Shown: positions 27,201 to 37,523, counted from the stretch's first letter. The stretch is 64,000 bases of DNA from Rostratula benghalensis (GCA_013399305.1 VXAI01000039.1:186001-250000), one strand, 5' to 3'. Notes: a model not told the origin generated them from the sequence alone. Translations and numbers: made by a program.

Positions 27201-29907
27201 TTTGAGAATCCTCCATTGCTGCAGGGGAACAGATGGGTTTAGTGAATCCCGTGGAGCTACTGACAAACATAGGGCTAGGTTGTTCTTAAAGACTTCTAAT
27301 TAAGGTGATTCCTTTAGGATTATATAAACCTAGTTCACTTAAGTTTTCCTGACAGGTTTCTTCATCTTTCCTCTCTGTTCTGGGATATAATTATTCTCCT
27401 TTGGGATCTTCCAACATCCTCAGCAAAGGGCATTGTGTAAACTGAATTCTGTATTCAGGAGAAGACACTCTTGAGCTCCATTAGGCCAAGCAGATTACCT
27501 CATAGACCTCGTTAATACAGGAGAGAATGGCTTGCCATTTTTGCAGTAACATTATATTGCTGGCTCATGTTATTCTTTGACTTGGTAATTCTTTTCTGTA
27601 CACTGTTGCCCTTCCTCTTTTACTTGCCGAGTGCCTAAGTGTAGCATATTAACACCTTTTCCTGCTGAGCTGCATCTTAACTTATTTCAGTCACTTACTC
27701 AGTTTTGTCAAGCTTCCTTTCAATTATGTAGTAATAATAAAATAAACTCAGGCTGTTTATCGTTCCTTCTTAATGCATAAGACCAAGTGTACAGTTAAGT
27801 GCAGTCCTTGATTGTTTTTCCAAATCTCTATTGAAAATAGTGGTTTTACTGGACTCAAGTTTTATATGAAACTGCACTGTAAAACTTCCAGTTTGAGGAT
27901 GTAAGTCACAATGTTGATAGTGAATATTGTTCAAGCAGATCAGTTACCCTAAAATGTTTTTATTGGCCTGTGCTTCTTTGGCCTGTTCAGGAAAATGCAA
28001 AGTGAGGCACAGCTGTGAGCACATCCCTTTGGTGGGATGTTCAGTTAGCACGTATCATTCCCACTGTTTTGCAATTAGAAATTACTTCACTATTTCTAAA
28101 TGGGTTGCTCTAGTTTTTTCTTTCCTTTCTTGTAGAGTTTTCAATGTCACCATAGATTTGGGAAGCTGAAAAGAATGAAGGTGAAAGGACTGTGTGCTCT
28201 GAATGCATTTACATGCATTACTGATGGCACACTGACTCAGCCTCTAGGAAACCTGTTATTTTAAGTCACCTGTAATTAATGCACCTGTCCATCACTTCAA
28301 AACTTGTATGACCTGCTGGTCTAACTGGGGCCATGGGCAGCTTCTCCATTGAATCTACATCCATTGATCAGCAAATAATAACATTACAGCAGTTCTAATT
28401 AGGTAATATACCAGCCTGGTTAATGCAAAACATTAATCTGAGTTTGAGGAAAGTTGATTGCTCACAGAATTGTTCCTGTTGTACACTGAAATGAGTTGAG
28501 TCTCATCTTTACCAGTAATAGTAAATGGGGATTTTTAAAGGAAGGAAACAAAAATATATGCAATCTATGCTGTACTGATTTTTTTTTTCTATGATTGTAA
28601 AACAGTTCATAAATTGTTGTAAACAGCAAGCATTTCCAGTTATTTATAGACACCAAGATGGACCTGTAACTACAGGCACTTATTCTTCACATTCATTACT
28701 CTCTCCATAAGCCTCAGTCTTTACTTCTTTCAGTTTTGTCAGTGCCAGCTGAAGAGCATTTGCAGGCACTATGTTAACCTTTCTCTGGAGTTGTGCTATC
28801 ATGCTGACATTTATTTGTTTAATTAAATGTCTCTTCTTCACTTCCATTCTCCATTTAAGGAGAAGGTGGGCGGTGGTCCCATTTCATTATCAGTACTCTC
28901 AATGAGTCGTGCACTAGAATAGATAGTTTCCTTCACACATAATGCTTTCTTATCATTTCCTTCATCTAGATGTTTAGCTTAGGGATAATTAGGTGAGTTT
29001 ACTTCTTTCTAGCTAGTGCACAGATATGTCTCCCCTCTGTATCTCTAGAGTAAACATGCTAGACTGCTGCTAATCCTTTGTCATTCACAGCTGAGGCCTG
29101 GAGGCACTGACTGCCCCAAAGAGCGAGCAGGAGCTTTAGAGCATCCTAAGCTGATCTGGCAACTCAGTTATAACCAGTCAGCTCCACATACTTAATACCT
29201 TAGGACTAGGAAAGTAAGTAAACTGAGGCTATTTTAGCGTATCTTTGTTTTGCACATTGTTGAGAATTTTCTGTTTTGGTCGAGCGGTTTTCTCCCATTG
29301 GTTAATTTGGGCTTCATGGTCAAAATACCTGTAAAAAATAAGTTACCAGATGGAAAAGACAGTTATTTGTTCACTTAGGTCAAATATCCAGCCCCTAAGT
29401 ATCTTGATATTTGGTGGAGAAGAAAGAATACAAAATATTTTCTTTTCAAAGGGGACTTTTAAGACCATTGGCACAGCAAATTGCTATTCAACTTCTAGCA
29501 AGAGGTGAATTTGGACAGTATGCATAATAACTGCACTGAGGGTAAACAAAAGAAATCCCCAATTTTTTCTTTAAGCTCCACCATGTAATGACTGACAGTT
29601 ACTGAACAAAGTTCTTACACAGTATAATTCCAAAATGAAATGGATTTGGTCAGGCTGCAGGGATATCCACTTACCAGCCATAAGGACTTAAGGCAGCCCT
29701 GCAGATTTATAGGTCTGGGATCCAATAAGGGGCACAGGACCAACAGCTTTAGGGATAAAGAATTTATCTCTAAATGATGGTATGGCAATAAAGATGGATT
29801 AAGAGTACAACTAGCCAGATTCTAACAACAGCAAATTGAGTAATTCACTAGTACTGGGCTAGACTTAGATCTCCAAGCTCACAAAGATATACATGACTGC
29901 AGCTATC

Positions 29908-29931
29908 AGGCAGGCAGGCAGGAAGCAGGCA
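29908..29931. repeat. short (CAGG)n tract
   Basis: Three to four CAGG units are followed by a diverged unit (CAGGCAGGCAGGCAGGAAG). This is a minor simple repeat in intron 4. Confidence 0.7.
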
Positions 29932-30894
29932 TGGCTTCTTATCTGGATGAACTACTCAACACCAGTTGATGCGACCAGGGAGTGTCAAATTTGTTTTCGG
30001 AACTTGTTGGGGCTGTTCTTCCTATTGCTGAGTTAGAAAACAGTGCTTGGCCTTGTTCACTGACCATTACAGCCCACCTCTCTGCCAGTTCTGTCTTTGG
30101 TGTGTACAACGCTAGGAAATACAGTGAAAGGTAATATCACCCTTATTGTAATTTATCAATGCATGGTCATCTAGCAGGGTAATAATGCAAGGATGTGATT
30201 TTTTTATTTTACTTTTTACATTCTTAGTTTTATTTCATGCTCCCCCGGGTACCAGCTGGTGTGTATGTACAACAAACTGCAAGACATTAAAGATGCTTTG
30301 TATATAGTATTTTGTTTAAGGTCTCAAAGGTCTTTCCAAAAGGGATTTTAAAGGTCTTTACAAAGGAAGTATACCAAAGCTGTCTTGCAAACCAGCTTTT
30401 TGCCTACTCTAATTCACTGCTTTTTCTGTAGTGCCTCTTATCTTGGCTAGTGAATAATTATAAAAGACTCAATAACAGACTGCCAAGTGATGTGGTGTGA
30501 CCAGAGCTCACAGAGTTTATAATAATCTATTTTGTTGAAATTAACTATGATTTCTCATGTTACATTAATTTATTAGGGGTTTGAGGCAAGCCTGACCTTA
30601 TTTTTATGTATATAATTGATTCTGCACAGTAGAGCTTTCTAGTAGAGAAAAAATACTCTCACAATTTTGTGCATTGGAAATTTCATAGAGGCCTTAAGAA
30701 CAGACAGAAAATCAGCAGGTGTGAAATGACATGAATGTGAAAGTTTAAGGAGAGAACATATTGATGTGTATAAATGCCTTATAGGGGTGATCATACCCTT
30801 CAGCAGTGCCAAGTGAAATGGTGGGAGGCAGTGGGCACTAATGGAACTGCTGGAAACTCCATTTAAACCTAATAAAAGCTTTTTCACTGTGTGA

Positions 30895-31066
30895 GCAGTC
30901 AAATACTGGACCGAGTTATCCAGCAAGATTGTGGAGTCTTCTTCTGTGCGGATGGTCAGAACCCAACCAGGTACAGCCCTGAACATCCTGCTCTAGGTGA
31001 CAGTGCTCTGAGCTGGGAAGTTGGACTAGATGCTCTTCCGAGGTGCCTTGTGACCTCTGTGATCAA
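30895..31066 (+). mobile_element. CR1 LINE, 3' end fragment (divergent subfamily)
   Basis: The motifs GATTGTGGAGTCTTCTTCTG, CAGAACCCAACCAGGTACAG, CCTGCTCTAGGTGACAG, AGTTGGACTAGATGCTC and GACCTCTGTGATC follow the 3' end of a CR1 subfamily different from the 11.6-kb copy. The terminal repeat is reduced to a single unit. A 115-residue antisense frame over this area is a chance opening. Confidence 0.75.
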
Positions 31067-34000
31067 TGGAAGTGACTGGGAAGTGACCAGGGTGATGTCC
31101 TCTTTCCAGTATCAACATTTTAAGAGCTCACACTTCAGTAGCATGGTTTATTAATCTTAGAATGTAGAGTCACTCCAGAAGGAGTTAGTCACCAGTAATC
31201 ATGAGAACATACATGACTGTAAAACTCCTCCAGCATTCATAATAGAAAGAAAAAAAGTATTACTAGCCAGAGAGTTAGTAAATTATAATGCTTAGGTCAG
31301 CTGGTAAATTGCAATTACAGTGCTTCCTTTTGAAGTTGCTTTTGTCTGTGACTTCAGATGAAATAATGTATTTTTGATGGCAATAAATTGGCATTTAAAG
31401 ACACTTCGCTGAGAGAACTGAGCGCACACGGGGGAAGGTGATGTTTCGCCATGGTGCTGACACAGGTGTGGTGCCATCAGCAGACCACTCGGTCTGTTTT
31501 CCATGTGTAGGGAACATGGAAACAGTCTCTCCCCTTCTACCAAAGGTGTTATGAGGTGGAAAAGAGGGTGAAGGGGAAGGACAGTGTGCAATTTTCACCA
31601 AAAGCATTGAAATAACGAGAAACCCATATGGTGCCATTTTCCTGGTAAAATGATTAGGCCTGAAGTTTGGCAAATTCAATTTAAACAAGGCCAGGTCTTC
31701 AGGAAGACTTTTTAATTAGTTTGATTGCTATTTCATTGCAAAAGTGGGTCATTTCATACTGCCACCACACAGCTTGGCAGGATTCATTCCCATAACAAAG
31801 GAGGAGTTGTCAACATTTTGAAGCCACTGCAGCAAATAATTTCTACTTCACATTCTGCCACTTTTTTAATACCAGTTATTTGCTGCCTGTAGCTTGAGTC
31901 AGAACCAGCAGCTAGGGTCATGCAAATGTACTGATTTACAACGATGGGATGCAGTCTCCCCTTTGTTTATAAAATGATGTAAGTTGTTTGACAAAAGGAG
32001 AGCACAGCGTGCTTTGGGAGGGAACTCGTACACTGTAGCTGTTCACTCCCAGGGAAGGTGTGGCTGGGTTTGTGAGGTAGCCTGATAGCACCAGTCCTGG
32101 GTTGTGGAAGTCTGATGATAGTCACGAAGCTCTGTCAAGGCAGGCAGGAGTGCTGACAGCCCAAACTGACACCACTGTTGGTACCTGGGAACGGCAGTGT
32201 GGTGTGCTCTGCTCCGGCTAGCCACAAATACTTGCTTTCCATAACACTTAGAGTGATGCGCTTCAAAAAGGTATAGGTAGGCATTTACATTTTTTTAAGA
32301 GAATCCTCAGGGGACAAGCAGATATCCTCGCCATTCTTTTACTCCTTGTTTACTCCTTGTTTATTGCATGACTTGCAATTTTTCCTTTTTAAAGTGTTTT
32401 CCCTGCCAAAGAGCTCATGCTCCATGCTCACCAGTTAAAAAATTACTTCATCTCTGAGAAGCTTTTGTTTAGCTTTTCAGATCTAATAAAAAGCTTTCTC
32501 TCAGGAAATGCCCTTCTGTATGTTTTAAGAATAGGGGTGGCAGCTTCAAGAATAAAAAAGTGTCTTTCTAAGACAAGAATTGGACTATTGAGTGTTTTTG
32601 TTCTTCCATTACTGAATTAGGATATGGAATTATTGACCATAAGAACATGAAATTGCATGTTGTTTCAAAGGAGGTAAATAATGATGTAAGGTGTACCTTA
32701 GATGCTGCTCTATTACTGGGGGTGCTTGTTCACTTATGTAGGATATGTTCACTTATGGAGGGATAGTGTATCAGGAGCAGAGAGAGACACCATTAAAAAT
32801 AATGTGGTCACCTATGTTACATTTAAATGTAACAAATGTGACCTTGAGTAATGTCATTCTTATCTGAACTGCAGTGATATCAACATGAAAGGTGGTGTTT
32901 GTGTTCCTCTCTGCATCTGGACAAAGGTGATAAGACTTTCCCAGGCAAAGAGTTCCCGTGATGGTTCAGTATGGGTTATGATTTGATTAATTTGGAAAAA
33001 CATTGGTGTTGTGATTGATGTTGTATTTTACTAGTGCTGCTGATTGTTTTATTTCAAGCTGTGGAGGAATCTCCATCCTGAACTCCTTGAAACTACCCAG
33101 GAAGATGATAAATTCACCCTTTTTTAGGCATGGTGTTTCTGTAATCCTGATGGACACTCCAGACCCGTGGCAAAAGTTCCTAACAAACAAACAGCATATG
33201 AGCTTTGAAGCTCTTCTTTGAAATTTGACTGGCAAATCTTTTTCATCATTGTTACCAATGGTTCTGGCAGTTTCACTTGCCATCTGTTTCCCTGCTGCAG
33301 ATAACGTTAAGCTGCATGCTTTCTTCCTCGTGCAACCTCAGGACCAGCTCTGCTCAGTTTAACTTGATGTACTGATCGTTAGTCGAATTTGTTCCTTAAT
33401 GACAGGGAGAAGCAGAAATTAAAAGTTTGGATTAAATGGGAGTGCAGTAAATTGGAGCAGTAGGTCCTTAGAGCTGATATATTAGATCAAGTGCACAATA
33501 ACAGCTTTAAAATTTGCATCAAACACATTATTTAGCTGTTTCAGTCAAAGTTGATAGGGATTGATGCTACCTCTCATAAAAGTGAATAGGCATAAATACT
33601 CCTAAAAATTTGTTTTGAAGCTAGGATTGCTAAATATTTCATATTAAATAATCTTAGGAGCTTGAGTGTTTTGATAAATTGGGGCAGCACTGTAATTTGG
33701 CTCAGTTTTTTTGATAATTTCATGACCGACAAGTTACTCATCATGTTCAACACCCAAAACTACTAAGTCTTTTGGAAGACGCAGGTCTAAAAGACACTGG
33801 CAACATTATTCATCAGCACCCCTTGACCTTTGGAATTGGTCTATGTAATCTATACCACAGAGCAGGCACGTGCATGGAGGGAACTTGGCAGAATAGTAGA
33901 CATTTACTCCACATGGCCTGTACTGTTTACCTCTAAAGGAAGGCGCATATCTGACCTGACTGAGAAGCAATGAGACCAGATATCTTCATACGGGACCTTT

Positions 34001-34940
34001 TAAAGTCCGACGTACGAGCTAGAGAGAAGTATGCCTATTATGGAAGTAAGTCCTTCACATAATGAAGTTTGATGACGAGGGTGAAAAAACATGTGTACAT
34101 GCACATGCAGCAGTGCCAGAAAAAGTGACAAAACCAAAGAAGAACAGGATTTGTATCTTGCAGATGAAGTCTCAATTTGTGCATAGAGAGATGCAGCAAG
34201 TGAGGAACAGAGTATTTTGGCTAAGGTCATGTGGTTAAGCAAAAGAGAGAGCTGATAGGTGGCAGAAGGTGAACAGCAGAAGCATAATAAATACCATGTG
34301 AAGGTAATGAGGGTTTACTGCCACCTGTTTTGTGTATGATTTTTAATTTTTTTGTTCAACTCACAGAGGTGAGTTTCAGGTTTAGCTTCTCTTATCCTAA
34401 TTTAATTTATATCCAAAGTTTAATTTATTGTCACCAACCTGTAAATTGCAGACTTTGAAGAATTACCTCATTCAAACCATCAAACCAGACAGTCTGTGAC
34501 TTAATTTTGTATTTCTGTCTACACTATCGTCCTGCAGGATTTTTTTTTAAGTTCATTTCTTCTTGTGTCTGTAATTGGTTTTTTAGTGCATTTCTGTCTA
34601 GATTGGCAACTCCTATAAATCAACATGGTCACAATAGTTCACTGAGATACTCTGCCTGCTTTCATATCAGTTTTCTTACAGTTCAGGATGAACTCCAGCA
34701 GTCTTTGTTCTGCCAAAACTACGTTTCTTCTCTGTGAACTTCTGTAGTAACAACTGCTACGGGAATAGGGTTTTTTTTCCTTTATAAGTAATGTTTCTTT
34801 CAGATGATAAATAGCATCTATAGTTCTAGGACAACAGTTAAGTAGTTTTATTCAGCAAGTTATTGCTTACATCATTGCAATCCCATTAATTCTAAGAGAC
34901 TGCCATGAAAATTGCTATATAAAATAGAAATACTTCTACA
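31067..34940. other. intron 4 stretch with the 32.8-kb palindrome
   Basis: Unique sequence with an 11-bp direct repeat (TTTACTCCTTG twice, about 32338-32360) and a repeated GTTCACTTATG motif (about 32728-32760). Nothing coding was recognised. Confidence 0.65.
32806..32843. repeat. 38-bp near-perfect palindrome
   Basis: The block reads GGTCAC, four bases, GTTACATTTAAATGTAAC (a perfect 18-bp palindrome), four bases, GTGACC. The two 19-base arms match at 17 positions and there is no spacer. It lies in SNCA intron 4 and no repeat family was recognised around it. Confidence 0.9.
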
Positions 34941-34985
34941 ATCATAGAATCATAGAAGAGTTAAAGTTGGACAACAACTGATGCC
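34941..34985 (-). mobile_element. CR1 tail remnant (very short, antisense)
   Basis: ATCATAGAATCATAGAAGAG followed by TTAAAGTTGGACAACA is the reverse complement of a CR1 terminal repeat and last bases. Only about 45 bp can be recognised, so the copy is either extremely truncated or decayed. Confidence 0.6.
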
Positions 34986-35844
34986 CAGAAAAGAGGGTAA
35001 TAAACTGGATATGAGGTAGTGCCATGTCTCATATATTAATACTGCATAGAGTAATGTGCTGGTTGCCATAAGAAAGCATATAGAAGTGTGAGCCATTAAA
35101 GGAAAAAAGCTTTTCCCAGTGTAATTAGGTTTTAAAACTGAAGGAAAAAACCAGCATTCAATATTCTGAGTCATAATAGTTCTCCCTTTTTTGGCAACTT
35201 TGAAAGGTACTATGAAAAGTCTAAAACTCTAAAACAAACAGTGATTTATGAGAGGACTGAAGTGTCTATAATATTAAAAAATATATAATTGAATTACCAT
35301 TTTGCTGTGTCTTGATATTAGCCAGTTCTTTTGACCTGCTTTTACAATTCTATTTGCATACCTTTGACTGTATCCCCCAAGTAGCTAAAAATAAATTACT
35401 GTAGAATTAACTTAATTTGTGTGGGACTGTTTCCTAGAACAGTTTCTTAAGGAGCAAAAACCTTGTCTTGGTTTGCTTCATGACTTGACCGAAGTATTTT
35501 CTGTGGGATTAAAATATTTTCCAAAGGTATTCAGCATGTCAGTGGTGCTACTGTTCTTTTGTTCAGATTGACTTCTTGGTCTGTCCACTTCAAGAGAGAA
35601 ATGGGATACGGGCACTTCAGCTATTCAAAAAGATGATAGCAGTCATTCCCATGGATACCCTGTAGAAGATGAAGATCGCCATGGAGCTGATGTCTTCTAG
35701 CTCTTCACAACCCCTTGCAACATCCCACAACCAAAGGACAGGCCAAGAAGCCAACTGCTGACGGGGAAGAAAGACACATTTTGGTGTAAATGACAAGGCA
35801 AGCAGTTACAGTCTGTCACTTTTCTTTCCCTGTTTTGAATGTAG
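34986..35844. other. intron 4, last 860 bp before exon 5
   Basis: No repeat was recognised. The stretch ends in a pyrimidine-rich tract (CACTTTTCTTTCCCTG) and TGTAG, the acceptor of exon 5. Confidence 0.75.
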
Positions 35845-35934
35845 AATGAAGAAGGTTTCCTGCAGGAGGGAATGGTGAATAATACAGATGCTCCCATGGA
35901 TCCTGAGAATGAGGCTTATGAAATGCCTCCAGAG
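35845..35934 (+). CDS. SNCA: alpha-synuclein coding exon 5 (acidic tail, first 30 codons)
   Basis: This 90-bp exon encodes 30 residues beginning NEEGFLQEGM and ending NEAYEMPPE. It is preceded by a pyrimidine-rich tract and TGTAG acceptor and followed by a GTAAAT donor. Both boundaries fall between codons (phase 0), so the exon can be skipped in frame. The peptide is the start of the acidic, proline-rich C-terminal tail of alpha-synuclein. It has nine acidic residues, no Lys or Arg, and the conserved tyrosine of the EAYEMP motif (Tyr125 in human numbering). Compared with the human exon (28 codons, from memory) it is two codons longer in the NNTD segment. It also has Pro where human has Ser129. 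The preceding exon 4 lies outside the window, so this is a partial gene. Confidence 0.96.
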
Positions 35935-36912
35935 GTAAATCTGTTGTGGTATTTGCTATGAATGCACCCAGGAGAAGGGCACAGGAGGGAGATGCACGCT
36001 TGAGTTGCATTAGCCTGGAACAGGCTGGTGCTCTGAGCTGCAAAGGCTCAGCAGAAATACAGTCTCTTTGGCTAAGATCACCCAGAGATATAGTGCTGGG
36101 AACCAGAAAATCCATTGCTTTCTTGACAGTAAGGAAGTTTAATGGGAAAATATTCTGTGTTTCAAAACATTTGTGCCTGGTTTTCTGAGTATTCAACAGT
36201 AAACTTGTATCTTTTTCTTATGTTTGGTAGGAAATAAGTGAAAAATCACATCTTCATAGATTGTTTTAATAACGTGGCCATTTATCAAAGCATCATGCTT
36301 TGTAAAACATGATAATTTGTTATTAACTCTTACATTAATGCAATTATGGGAGTAAATAATTTTGTTGTGTTTCATGCACCTGCTGTCTAAAATATTACTA
36401 CAACGTCTGTTGTGATGCATTGGTAGTTGTAGTGGCAGTTTTACAGTAGCACAGATAAATAGGCTTAAAATGAGAGAGATAAAACATTTAGGCCATGATC
36501 CAGTAAAAGACTTAAAAGCATGCTTGATAGCTATCATCTTGAAAAATCACTGAAATTTTGGGGCCTCCTCACATTCCTGAAGTTAAACAGACATTAAATG
36601 ATTTACTGACTCATACAAGTATCTTCAGCACCTGCTGTGCCGTTCAGAATAGAGGTGGTCCTCCTCCTTCCTCTCCAAGTTAATTGCCATGGCCTTGTGA
36701 GTTCCTAGCACCATCAGGTGGATGATGTGTTAGCCACTGTAAAAGCGTGTAATTCAGAATCTGGAAGATGTGACAAATTAATAATAAAGATCCTGATTGC
36801 ATGAAAATCCATATTTTTTTGACATAGAATCCACTAGGACTAGAACAAGCAGTGAAGGTAGGATGTATTTATCTAAAATACTAGTAGCACTGATTTCTGC
36901 TCTCCTTATTAG
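35935..36912 (+). other. SNCA: SNCA intron 5
   Basis: This is the 978-bp intron between exons 5 and 6, with a GT donor (GTAAAT) and AG acceptor (TCTCCTTATTAG). No repeat family was recognised in it. Short reading frames on both strands are chance openings. Confidence 0.93.
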
Positions 36913-36945
36913 GAAGAGTATCAAGACTATGAACCTGAAGCATGA
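36913..36945 (+). CDS. SNCA: alpha-synuclein coding exon 6, C-terminus and stop
   Basis: The last coding segment is ten codons, EEYQDYEPEA, plus a TGA stop at 36943-36945. It follows a pyrimidine-rich acceptor ending TTATTAG. EEYQDYEPEA differs from the human EGYQDYEPEA end by one residue (Gly to Glu) and keeps both C-terminal tyrosines (human Tyr133 and Tyr136). The reading frame continues directly from exon 5 (phase 0). Together the two exons give a 40-residue tail with 14 acidic and no basic residues. The family's C-terminal tail keeps the protein soluble and binds calcium and synaptobrevin. The same exon continues into the 3' UTR. Confidence 0.96.
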   Translation, partial: EEYQDYEPEA

Positions 36946-37073
36946 GAGTCCTTTTCTTCCTTTATATCTCCTGAAATCTACTAACTACTAAAGATGTCCC
37001 ATCCTGTACAAGTGCTGAGTTCCAATGTGCCCAGTCGTAAAATTTTTTTACAGTTTTTACGGTGTATTTTGAA

Positions 37074-37081
37074 GTCTTCCA
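37074..37081 (+). promoter_or_regulatory. SNCA: miR-7 target site (8mer seed match) in SNCA 3' UTR
   Basis: GTCTTCCA is an exact complement of miR-7 nucleotides 2-8 with the additional A opposite nucleotide 1. It lies in the block GAAGTCTTCCATCAGCA, which matches the region of the human SNCA 3' UTR where a functional miR-7 site has been reported. Function in this species is inferred. Confidence 0.75.
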
Positions 37082-37223
37082 TCAGCAATGATTGGAGTAT
37101 CTGTGACTGCATCCACCTTGTTTCAGCATTTCCCTCCTGCTGAAATGAAAGCTGGTTGGCAGGATCATTGTTGTGCTGTGGATATTGTGGCTTCAAGTTT
37201 AAAAGTTAAAAAAGAAAATATTA

Positions 37224-37229
37224 AATAAA
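37224..37229 (+). terminator. SNCA: proximal polyadenylation signal AATAAA of SNCA
   Basis: A canonical AATAAA lies about 280 bases after the stop codon, next to the conserved AAAAACACCTAAGTG. Its position matches the short (about 290-nt) 3' UTR isoform described for human SNCA. Confidence 0.65.
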
Positions 37230-37423
37230 AACACCTAAGTGTCTACTGCTTATTTCTAACTCTGTACATGTTTTGTTGATAGGCTGTCAGTAATTTGATA
37301 TTGTTTATGATACAATTTTTATTTGTTTCCTATGACTATTCTTTCTGTGCAGAGATGACTTATTGTGAGAGCTTTATATATATGTGTATGTATTATACAT
37401 ATAAAAAAGTAATTGAGCATGAA

Positions 37424-37430
37424 CTATGCA
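37424..37430 (+). promoter_or_regulatory. SNCA: miR-153 target site (7mer-m8) in SNCA 3' UTR
   Basis: CTATGCA is complementary to miR-153 nucleotides 2-8. The surrounding ACTATGCACCTATAAATA is the same as in the human 3' UTR around the reported miR-153 site, from memory. It lies between the two polyadenylation signals, so only the longer transcript would carry it. Confidence 0.7.
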
Positions 37431-37490
37431 CCTATAAATATTAGCTGTTGAAAATCTACTGTTTTGTGATGTGTTTTATTAACTTGTGTC

Positions 37491-37498
37491 TGTAAATA
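37491..37498 (+). promoter_or_regulatory. SNCA: candidate Pumilio response element in SNCA 3' UTR
   Basis: TGTAAATA fits the UGUANAUA consensus bound by Pumilio proteins and sits about 20 bases before the distal AATAAA. The site is short and could be chance. The human UTR has a TGTATATA at about the same place as I recall it. Confidence 0.4.
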
Positions 37499-37517
37499 AT
37501 GGTGTTTAACTGAAGCA

Positions 37518-37523
37518 AATAAA
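37518..37523 (+). terminator. SNCA: distal polyadenylation signal AATAAA of SNCA
   Basis: A canonical AATAAA lies about 575 bases after the stop and is followed by AATGTAACCC. It corresponds in position to the common (about 560-nt) human 3' UTR isoform. Cleavage would be expected near 37540. Confidence 0.7.

Larger units (their letters stand above)
17876..30894. other. intron 4 stretch, about 13 kb, mostly unique
   Basis: No gene and no young repeat were seen in this long stretch except the small items listed at 20.3, 21.6, 24.25 and 29.9 kb. An AT-only dyad occurs at about 26842-26863. Such repeat-poor intronic sequence is where conserved regulatory elements could lie, but I cannot score conservation by eye. 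Confidence 0.6.
1..35844 (+). other. SNCA: SNCA intron 4, 3' portion (at least 35.8 kb)
   Basis: Everything upstream of exon 5 is read as intron because no other SNCA exon appears here. SNCA intron 4 is known to be very large in mammals (about 90 kb in human). It holds five CR1 pieces (4.2, 11.6, 17.7, 30.9 and 34.9 kb), one older CR1/L3-like piece (6.9 kb), an assembly gap and a strong palindrome at 32.8 kb; these are listed separately. Apart from these I see only AT-rich unique sequence. A nested gene or regulatory enhancer cannot be excluded by eye. Confidence 0.85.

Noticed and set aside
1..35844. Search for SNCA exons 2-4 (KTKEGV repeats and NAC region)
   Set aside because: No matching peptide was seen in any translated frame, so these exons lie to the left of the window.
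37387..37401. TATGTA-TTA-TACATA inverted repeat in the SNCA 3' UTR as an RNA hairpin
   Set aside because: The stem has only six AT-rich pairs and a 3-base loop. It is too weak to claim, and the AT-alternating context produces such dyads readily.
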